DNA of 64,000 nucleotides from Loktanella sp. D2R18 (GTDB lineage Bacteria > Pseudomonadota > Alphaproteobacteria > Rhodobacterales > Rhodobacteraceae). Made by a program: the position numbers and the translations under genes. The notes below the pieces were generated by a model. It saw nothing but the letters and a program-made list of their open reading frames with translations, searched no databases and was not told where the DNA came from. Positions 58,142-64,000 of this stretch are shown piece by piece. Position 1 is the first letter of the stretch; every line of letters begins with the position of its first letter. The DNA is taken from positions 328,933 through 392,932 of the forward strand of contig NZ_QOCG01000030.1 of the NCBI RefSeq assembly GCF_003318235.1, given 5' to 3'.

Positions 58142-58789
58142 ATGCTCGAATTTGCACAAGTCAGTAAATCGTTTTGGACAGGCACCCAGCGCAAGGTGAT
58201 CCTTGACCGCGCCTCGTTTCGCGTTGAACTTGGGCATTCGCTTGGCATTCTTGCGCCAAACGGTACCGGAAAAACCACGCTGATCAATATGATGGCTGGG
58301 CTTGAAAAACCGGACGAAGGGCGCATCACCCGCAACTGCCGCATTTCATTCCCGCTCGGGTTCATGGGCGGCGTGGTGCAAAGCCTGTCAGCCAATGAAA
58401 ACTGTCGCTATATCGCGCGGCTTTATGGGTTGGACCCCGATTATGTCGAAGCCTATTGTCGCTGGCTTTGCGGGCTTGAAGAATATTTTGACATGCCCGT
58501 CGGCGTCTATTCCAGCGGAATGAAATCGCGGTTTTCATTTGCGTTGATGCTCGCGCTTGATTTCGACATCTATCTCATCGACGAAGGGATGCCAGGATCA
58601 ACCGACGCCGAATTTAACCGCAAGGCCGGCGAAATCTTACGCGAGCGTTTGGAAACAACCACGATGATTATCGTGTCGCACCAACCGGCCACGTTAGAAC
58701 GCTTTGTCCGCTCTGCGGCTGTTTTGAAGAACGGTCAGCTCTACCTATTTGACACCTTGGAAGAGGCAAAGGCCGCATATGAGTACTAA
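58142..58789 (+). CDS. Capsule/polysaccharide-export ABC ATPase (KpsT-like)
   Basis: A 215-residue ATPase of the KpsT/CtrD type that would energise export of a Kdo-linked polysaccharide. Walker A is APNGTGKTTL, the signature region VYSSGMKSRFSFALML, Walker B FDIYLIDEG. The shortened LxxSGMKSR signature is typical of this subfamily. It is followed by a KpsE-like gene with an 11-base overlap. The permease (KpsM) is not in the window. Confidence 0.85.
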   Translation: MLEFAQVSKSFWTGTQRKVILDRASFRVELGHSLGILAPNGTGKTTLINMMAGLEKPDEGRITRNCRISFPLGFMGGVVQSLSANENCRYIARLYGLDPDYVEAYCRWLCGLEEYFDMPVGVYSSGMKSRFSFALMLALDFDIYLIDEGMPGSTDAEFNRKAGEILRERLETTTMIIVSHQPATLERFVRSAAVLKNGQLYLFDTLEEAKAAYEY

Positions 58790-60329
58790 CCCCAAGGTCA
58801 AACGGTTTCGCATTCGGCGCGGCGCGGCTTCTGCCACGCAAGCTGCACCACAAGAGCAGCCTGTCGACACAAACCCTGACGATCTAGATGCCCAAATAGA
58901 TGCAATCCGCAACGAAGGTCTGACCGCACGCCAGCTGCGAATGGCGCGCCGTGTTGCGCAAAAACGTGGGCTGACATTTACCTCTGAATTTGATGCTGTC
59001 CGCCAATTGCGTGCCGCGGGCATCGATCCGTTCCAACAAAAATCGGTTCTTGAATTGGTGATGCCCGAGGGCAGCCAGAACGCGGGCGAACAAGGGCAAA
59101 TTCAATTGCCGCAAAAGGTGAACCGCCGCCACAGCGCGCAGGTCAGCACACAAAACGGGCTCAAAATGAACCCGGAACATGCTGCGGAAATCCGCCAAAT
59201 TCAAGTCGACATCGCGCGCCGGCGGCGGCGCAAAATGCTGCTGATGTTCACGCGGCTCGCGTTTTTCGTGTTCCTGCCAACCTTTATGACGGGCTGGTAT
59301 TTCTACACGATGGCGACCCCGATGTACGCGACAAAATCCGAAATCGTCATCCAGCAGGCACAATCGGCATCAGCGGCACCAAGCGGCCTCTCCACCCTGT
59401 TTCAAGGCACATCGATGGCAACGCAACAAGACAGTATTGCGGTGCAATCCTATCTGGCCTCGCGCGAGGCGTTGTTGCGACTGGATGCAGAACATGGGTT
59501 TAGAGCGCATTATAGCGATGAAAATATTGATTCCATTCAGCGCCTTCAGGCTGATGCGACCAACGAAGAAACATTTAAACTGTACACTGACCACGTGCGC
59601 ATCAGCTATGATCCCACTGAAGGCATCATCAAGATGGAGGTCATCGCCGCTGATCCTGTGACCAGCTTCGAATTCTCAACCGCTCTGATTGCTTACGCCG
59701 AAGAACAGGTTGATCAGCTGACGGCGCGTTTGCGTACCGATCAGATGCGCGGCGCATTGCAAAGCTACGAAGATGCCGAAGCCCGTCGCGCCGAAGCACT
59801 GGCGGTTTGGCTTGCGTTGCAAGAGAGCATGCAGCAAATCGATGCGGGCAGTGAATCGGGGGCCCGCATGGGCCAGATCAACGCGCTCGAAAGCGAACGC
59901 CAACAGTTAAGCCTTGTGTTGCAATCACGCCTGAACGTTGACCGGCCGAGCGAAATTCAAGTACAGGCCCTACGGAACCAAATCGCAAATATTGACGCGT
60001 TGATCGCAGAATTGCGGCAAGAATTAACCGGGTCTGTCGGCGACGGTGTTTCGCTCGCGGTGCGCAATACTGAACTGCGCGTGGCCGAAGAAAACTATAA
60101 CTTCCAAACAGCTATGGTGCAGCAGGCGCTCACCCAGATGGAAACCGCCCGGATCGAGGCAAACCGGCAGGTCCGCTATCTGTCGCAAAGTGTGAACCCT
60201 GTGATCCCGGATGAGCCAGCATACCCTCGCGCATTCGAAAACACATTGCTGGCTTTGTTGATATTCTCGGGTATTTACCTTCTTATATCTATCACCGTCT
60301 CAATCCTTCGCGAACAGGTAAGCTCTTGA
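58779..60329 (+). CDS. Capsule-export inner-membrane protein (KpsE/CtrB-like)
   Basis: A 516-residue polysaccharide co-polymerase-type protein: basic, disordered N-terminus (about 1-140), a first transmembrane helix (MFTRLAFFVFLPTFMTGWYFY), a long periplasmic coiled-coil segment (QLTARLRTDQMRGALQSYED, Gln/Ala/Glu-rich) and a C-terminal helix (TLLALLIFSGIYLLISITVS). It bridges the ABC exporter to an outer-membrane channel. The unusually long N-terminal extension is noted. Coupled to kdsA by TGATG. Confidence 0.82.
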   Translation: MSTNPKVKRFRIRRGAASATQAAPQEQPVDTNPDDLDAQIDAIRNEGLTARQLRMARRVAQKRGLTFTSEFDAVRQLRAAGIDPFQQKSVLELVMPEGSQNAGEQGQIQLPQKVNRRHSAQVSTQNGLKMNPEHAAEIRQIQVDIARRRRRKMLLMFTRLAFFVFLPTFMTGWYFYTMATPMYATKSEIVIQQAQSASAAPSGLSTLFQGTSMATQQDSIAVQSYLASREALLRLDAEHGFRAHYSDENIDSIQRLQADATNEETFKLYTDHVRISYDPTEGIIKMEVIAADPVTSFEFSTALIAYAEEQVDQLTARLRTDQMRGALQSYEDAEARRAEALAVWLALQESMQQIDAGSESGARMGQINALESERQQLSLVLQSRLNVDRPSEIQVQALRNQIANIDALIAELRQELTGSVGDGVSLAVRNTELRVAEENYNFQTAMVQQALTQMETARIEANRQVRYLSQSVNPVIPDEPAYPRAFENTLLALLIFSGIYLLISITVSILREQVSS

Positions 60330-61162
60330 TGCATAACGTCGACATTGGCCCACTCACCGTCAGTAATGACGCCCCTTTGCTGTTGATCGCTGGCCCTTGC
60401 CAGCTGGAAAGCGTGGATCACGCGCAAATGATCGCCGGACATATGGCCGAGGTTTGCGCCCGCCACGGCGCGCAATTTGTGTTCAAAGGCAGTTACGACA
60501 AGGCGAACCGCACCTCGCTGAATGGGGTGCGCGGGCTGGGAATGGATGAAGGGCTGAGGGTCATGCAATCGGTCAAAGACAGCATTGGTTGCCCGGTCCT
60601 GACAGACATTCACGCGCCCGAACATTGCGCAACCGTTGCCGAAGTCTGTGACGTCATGCAGATCCCTGCGTTCTTGTGTCGGCAAACGGACCTGTTGCTT
60701 GCGGCTGGCGAAACAGGCGCCGTCATAAATGTGAAAAAAGGGCAGTTCCTCGCACCTTGGGATATGCCCAATGTCGTGTCCAAAATCGAAAGCACGGGCA
60801 ACAAACGGATCATGCTCACCGAACGCGGATCATCGTTTGGCTATAACACATTGGTCGCTGATATGCGGTCGCTGCCGACGATGGCGCGCAGCGGTTATCC
60901 GGTTGTGATGGACGCGACCCATTCGGTGCAACAGCCCGGCGGAATGGGTGGATCATCTGGTGGGCAGCGCGAATTTGCACCTGTTATGGCGCGCGCCGCT
61001 GTGTCGCTTGGCATTGCGGCCGTGTTTATCGAAACCCACGAAGATCCCGACAGCGCCCCTTCTGACGGGCCGAATATGATCGCACTCGAAAACATGGATG
61101 CGCTGGTCAAAAGCCTGATGGGCTTTGACGCATTGGCCAAGGCTGACCCGCTGCGCGTTTAA
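60329..61162 (+). CDS. kdsA: 3-deoxy-8-phosphooctulonate synthase
   Basis: Condenses arabinose-5-phosphate with phosphoenolpyruvate to Kdo-8-phosphate, for the lipopolysaccharide core and for the Kdo linker of group-2 capsules. The 277-residue protein has LIAGPCQLES, FKGSYDKANRTS, VLTDIHAPEHC and MLTERGSSFGYNTLV. Its place directly after the capsule-export genes suggests supply of Kdo for the exported polymer, although kdsA is also a housekeeping gene. The ATG at 60329 shares a base with the previous stop. Confidence 0.94.
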   Translation: MHNVDIGPLTVSNDAPLLLIAGPCQLESVDHAQMIAGHMAEVCARHGAQFVFKGSYDKANRTSLNGVRGLGMDEGLRVMQSVKDSIGCPVLTDIHAPEHCATVAEVCDVMQIPAFLCRQTDLLLAAGETGAVINVKKGQFLAPWDMPNVVSKIESTGNKRIMLTERGSSFGYNTLVADMRSLPTMARSGYPVVMDATHSVQQPGGMGGSSGGQREFAPVMARAAVSLGIAAVFIETHEDPDSAPSDGPNMIALENMDALVKSLMGFDALAKADPLRV

Positions 61163-61230
61163 AATTTAGGGCTTTTCCCGCGCGCGGCATCTTCATAGGA
61201 TCGACCAAAGTTATTATTCGGACGGATTCT

Positions 61231-62505
61231 ATGCGCATTTTTGTATTTCTAGTTTTTGCCCTGTCGTTTGCGGCACCGGCCGCAGCCCAAAGCACCGCTG
61301 GCATCTCACCCGATTACGAACAGCAAGACGCGGATATTGCGGTGCGCATGCGCGAAATTCTTGCTGAATTGGGCAATTACGGCGATGTAACCGTTCAGGT
61401 GAACGATGGGGTGATCACCTTACGCGGCACGACCACATCCGCAACAGAAATCACAGCGCTTGATACCTTGGCGGGTGGGATCACCGGCGTCGTTGCCGTC
61501 AAAAACCAAGTGACTGAAACTGCGGATATCGGCCGCCGATTGGACCCCGCAATCGAACGGTTCCGCGCGCGCATCGATCAGTTCATTGTTTTTTTTCCCC
61601 TCGCGCTGATTGCCGGTCTTGTCTTTTCTTTCGTGGTTTTTGTTGGCTTTTCGATCGCACGCATGCGTCAACCATGGGAACGACTGGCCCCGAACCTGTT
61701 TATTGCCGAACTGTTCCGTCAATTGCTGCGCATCGCATTTGTGATTTTCGGGATCGTGATCGCGCTTGATATTGTGAATGCGACAGCCCTGCTTTCGACG
61801 ATTTTAGGGGCCGCCGGGATCATCGGCTTGGCGCTTGGTTTTGCGGTGCGTGACACGGTCGAAAACTTTATTGCGTCAATCATGCTGTCGATCCGGCAAC
61901 CATTTCGTCCCAATGACACGGTCGAAATCAACGGCGACCAAGGCAAGGTCATCCGCCTGACCAGCCGCGCGACGATCCTTTTGTCATTTGACGGCAACCA
62001 TATTCGCATTCCCAACGCAACCGTGTTCAAAAGCAGAATCATTAACTTCAGCCAGAATGCGGAGCGCCGGTTTAAATTTGCGATCATGGTCGAACGCGAC
62101 GCCGATCTAAAGGCCACCCGCGGCCTGATCGCAGACACGGTGCAAGCCCTGCCCTTTACCTTGGACGAACCTGCCGCAGACACCTGGATCGAAGCCCTGC
62201 ACCCCGAAGGTGTTGAACTGGTTGTGACAGGCTGGGTTAATCAAAATGAAAGCTCACTTGTGCGCGCCAAAGGCGAAGCGCTACGGCAAGTTAAATTGGC
62301 CCTTCAAGGCGCAGGCATTGTGATTCCCGACGCAACGCAAGCCATCCAAATGATCAAAGAGCCGACAAAGCCAGCAAGCGCCGAAAGCACGGGCGTTGAA
62401 ACAGTCGCGGCCAAAGGCGATGCCGCGCTGACACGGATTGTCGATGCAGAACGGGGCCTTGAAAGCTCCGAAGATCTGCTGCGCGAAGACAGTTTAAAAG
62501 AATAG
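61231..62505 (+). CDS. MscS-family mechanosensitive channel with N-terminal BON domain
   Basis: A 424-residue protein with a signal peptide ending AAPAAAQ, a periplasmic BON domain (about 35-95: VRMREILAELGNYGDVTVQVNDG, LRGTTTSATE, GVVAVKNQV), and an MscS core: helices at about 125-150 and 168-190, the pore helix ILGAAGIIGLALGFAVRDTVENFIASIML and the cytoplasmic beta-domain (SIRQPFRPNDTVEINGDQGKV). The polar C-terminal tail is Glu/Ala-rich. BON plus MscS is a known but minority architecture. Role: osmotic release, with BON possibly contacting membranes. Confidence 0.88.
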   Translation: MRIFVFLVFALSFAAPAAAQSTAGISPDYEQQDADIAVRMREILAELGNYGDVTVQVNDGVITLRGTTTSATEITALDTLAGGITGVVAVKNQVTETADIGRRLDPAIERFRARIDQFIVFFPLALIAGLVFSFVVFVGFSIARMRQPWERLAPNLFIAELFRQLLRIAFVIFGIVIALDIVNATALLSTILGAAGIIGLALGFAVRDTVENFIASIMLSIRQPFRPNDTVEINGDQGKVIRLTSRATILLSFDGNHIRIPNATVFKSRIINFSQNAERRFKFAIMVERDADLKATRGLIADTVQALPFTLDEPAADTWIEALHPEGVELVVTGWVNQNESSLVRAKGEALRQVKLALQGAGIVIPDATQAIQMIKEPTKPASAESTGVETVAAKGDAALTRIVDAERGLESSEDLLREDSLKE

Positions 62506-62567
62506 CGGTTTTTGTAAAAACGGGGCTTGAACCCCGCCCCCCTTCGCAGTATTCACCGCTTCGCTGA

Positions 62568-62642
62568 TGGGGTGTAGCCAAGTGGTAAGGCAACGCTTTT
62601 TGGTAGCGTGTACCGTAGGTTCGAATCCTACCACCCCAGCCA
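62568..62642 (+). tRNA. tRNA-Gln(TTG)
   Basis: A 75-base cloverleaf: acceptor TGGGGTG/CACCCCA, anticodon stem ACGCT/AGCGT with a 7-base loop TTTTGGT giving anticodon TTG, T-arm GTAGGTTCGAATCCTAC, discriminator G and encoded CCA. It lies 63 bases after the MscS gene and directly before an integrase-like gene, so its 3' end is a plausible attachment site for an integrated element. Confidence 0.95.
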
Positions 62643-62794
62643 GCCATTCCCTAAGTGTTTGATTTATATGAACTGCCCTTTGGGGCTGCGGTGGATTTTC
62701 CCCACTGCATCACATCTATGCATCACATTGGTGCGTAAATGGCAGTTCTCATGCAAGTAAGCCCGGCATCCTTCCAGTAACCGAAGGAGCCGAA
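62643..62794. repeat. Repeat-rich spacer between tRNA-Gln and the chimeric gene
   Basis: Contains an inverted repeat GAACTGCC (62670-62677) / GGCAGTTC (62741-62748) and a direct repeat TGCATCACAT at 62706-62715 and 62719-62728 (13-bp period). Such clusters are typical of integrase arm-type sites or promoter operators of excision modules. No second copy of the tRNA 3' end is visible in the window. Confidence 0.45.
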
Positions 62795-63841
62795 ATGGGG
62801 CATCTAAATCACGTAACGCGCCGAGGCGCTGTCTATGTTTGGCGGCGGCGCCTACCTCGAGAAGTCACGGGTAAAACTGGCGATTTTGTTCAAGTCAGCT
62901 TAAAAACGAAAAAGTTATCCACAGCTAAGGCTGTCGCGGTACTGGTAAACTTAAACTTCGCGACCTTTATCAGCCGCGTGAAAAGCAACCGGATCACCCG
63001 CGCCGAGGGGTTTGTACATTTCCACATTCTTGCCATCAACACATCAGATCCTAAACTTGACGCCAACAAACTCCACGCAGGCAAGATGGCCGCTGCCAAA
63101 CTGCGGGAAGAATTGGATACGCCGACGGCTGTGTCGTCGGTGCCCAAACCCATTTTGGAAAAGCGCCCCAACAAACCCAAGCAGCCTCGTCCTTCCAAAA
63201 ACCGGGAGACCCAGAAGAAGAACAAGATCAAACGAGAAGCGCAACTGGCCGCATGGGAATTGCAATGCCGCGAGGTTGTATCACGCAACGCGGTTTTGAC
63301 GGAGGAATGGGAGGCAGAGAATGGGGAGCATCTCCAAGTGGCGCGTAAAGCCCGGGGACCAATCCCGGAAAAGCAAGCTTACACCACTGCGCTCAAACAG
63401 CTGCAAGATCGATATCATGAGAAGGTCGGCAAGCCCTGCGGCCTGTTGCGCGACGGTCCTCGAAAGCAGCGCCTTTCCACGCAGCAATATAAGGCTCAAA
63501 AAGCCACGGCCCAGAAATTGAAAACCAGCATCAAGGATGTTGAACGCAGATTGGCGCGAGCTGAGGACGATGCAGGATATGCACTGGACGCAAAAGAACG
63601 CTACCTGCAAAAGGAAGCCGAGCTCGACGCAGGCGTCGCCGCAATGGATGTTCTGGTCACCCAAATAGCATCCGGACATGCAGACGTTACCGATAATGGC
63701 ATTACCATGACGGACATGCCACCATTCTTTGAGCGTCTCTTTGGAGTCAAACCATCAAACACTAAGATTGCTAATCTGTTTCGAAAAATTATCAGGGTGA
63801 TTGGACGTGCTCATGGGCGGGAGCAAACACCAACTCTTTGA
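62795..63841 (+). CDS. Chimeric protein: integrase N-terminal domain joined to a mobilization-protein-like C-terminus
   Basis: A 348-residue protein with AAGGAG before its ATG. Residues about 1-100 (VTRRGAVYVWRRRLPRE, QVSLKTKKLSTAKAVAVL) match the N-terminal domain of Rhodobacteraceae tyrosine recombinases (DUF6538-like). Residues about 205-300 (LQDRYHEKVGKPCGLLRDG, RKQRLSTQQYKAQKATAQK) resemble the C-terminal region of plasmid recombination/Mob proteins, then a coiled coil. Neither recombinase R-H-R-Y nor relaxase His motifs are present, so it is non-catalytic or a deletion-fusion remnant with an intact frame. Assignments are from pattern memory. Confidence 0.6.
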   Translation: MGHLNHVTRRGAVYVWRRRLPREVTGKTGDFVQVSLKTKKLSTAKAVAVLVNLNFATFISRVKSNRITRAEGFVHFHILAINTSDPKLDANKLHAGKMAAAKLREELDTPTAVSSVPKPILEKRPNKPKQPRPSKNRETQKKNKIKREAQLAAWELQCREVVSRNAVLTEEWEAENGEHLQVARKARGPIPEKQAYTTALKQLQDRYHEKVGKPCGLLRDGPRKQRLSTQQYKAQKATAQKLKTSIKDVERRLARAEDDAGYALDAKERYLQKEAELDAGVAAMDVLVTQIASGHADVTDNGITMTDMPPFFERLFGVKPSNTKIANLFRKIIRVIGRAHGREQTPTL

Positions 63842-63921
63842 CAGTAATGCTTTGGTCAAATCACTGTCGTGATTGCCTACAATCAGATGTTGGCGGAAAT
63901 CAACACAAATATAGAGGCGTT

Positions 63922-64000
63922 TTAGAGGCTAAAGTCATCATTTTCACAGTCCTGTGCTTCAGGTTTGTCGACCTGTGCTTCAGGTTTGTCGACCTGTGCT
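63922..64000 (-). CDS. C-terminal fragment of a gene with heptad PEAQVDK repeats (cut by window edge)
   Basis: Reverse-strand frame ending with TAA at 63922-63924; the last 25 residues visible are repeats of AQVDKPE followed by QDCENDDFSL. The repeat is acidic/hydrophilic with Pro, like a flexible tail or linker. It converges on the chimeric gene with 80 bp between stops. Only the end is inside the window, so the protein cannot be named. Confidence 0.5.
   Translation of the reverse strand, partial: AQVDKPEAQVDKPEAQDCENDDFSL
63951..64000. repeat. 21-bp tandem direct repeat at right edge
   Basis: CCTGTGCTTCAGGTTTGTCG plus one A repeats without mismatch at 63951-63971 and 63972-63992, with a third copy begun at 63993. 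The 21-bp unit is exactly seven codons, so the array is in frame with the reverse-strand coding end described above. No spacer sequences, so it is not a CRISPR array. Confidence 0.85.

Noticed and set aside
63951..64000. Tandem 21-bp repeats considered as CRISPR or replication iterons
   Set aside because: There are no spacers, and the unit is exactly seven codons in frame with a coding end, so a protein repeat is the simpler reading.

Overview
The window is a chromosomal segment of an alphaproteobacterium, almost certainly a Rhodobacteraceae (Roseobacter-group) member. Evidence: the ethylmalonyl-CoA pathway genes (ccr, ecm, mch, mcl2) are interleaved with sdhCDAB, mdh, sucCDAB and lpd in an order I recall from Rhodobacter sphaeroides. 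DUF1737, NnrU, FYDLN-acid and other families typical of the group sit among them. Genes are tightly packed, with many ATGA, TAATG and TGATG start/stop overlaps.

Layout. 1-31 kb is a central-carbon supercluster: ccr (cut by the left edge), ecm, sdhCDAB with two lipoprotein genes embedded (6.6-11.4 kb), mcl2-nnrU-DUF1737-mch (12.2-14.8 kb), mdh (17 kb), and sucC-sucD-sucA-sucB...lpd (18.2-28.8 kb) with a lipoprotein, a DUF805 protein, an alpha/beta-hydrolase-like protein and a MAPEG protein inserted. A GntR/FCD regulator lies at 29.8-30.5 kb. The palindrome TGTGATCACA occurs twice upstream of sdhC and twice upstream of sucC, both times at 21 bp centre to centre, and once just upstream of the GntR start. 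I infer that this regulator (resembling AkgR of R. sphaeroides) controls the TCA operons and itself.

31-46 kb is a mixed region: tRNA-Ala(GGC), a poorly conserved gene-poor stretch (31.8-33.2 kb), a LysR regulator beside a dimethylglycine-dehydrogenase-like gene, the tesA/ybbA-ybbP group, gltX, nadE and a secreted 18-repeat MORN protein. 46.2-48.4 kb is a leucine unit: a 28-residue Leu-rich leader peptide, a cupin gene and leuA. 48.7-54.3 kb is the rod-shape operon mreBCD-mrdA-rodA, followed by ghrA. 55-58 kb holds SseB-like, UDG-family and nhaA genes. 58.1-62.5 kb holds capsule-export genes (KpsT- and KpsE-like) with kdsA and a BON-MscS channel. At 62.57 kb a tRNA-Gln(TTG) is followed by what looks like the edge of an integrated element: an integrase-N-terminus/mobilization-protein chimera and a convergent gene whose C-terminus is made of 21-bp (heptad) repeats, cut by the right edge.

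How it fits together: the cell appears to assimilate acetyl units through the ethylmalonyl-CoA pathway, whose products enter the TCA cycle encoded alongside. The strongest candidates for new biology are the paired operator architecture of the TCA operons, the leucine leader with possible occlusion of the downstream ribosome-binding site, the small lipoproteins translationally coupled into TCA operons, and the chimeric gene at the tRNA-Gln junction. No CRISPR array, transposase or complete mobile element is visible.
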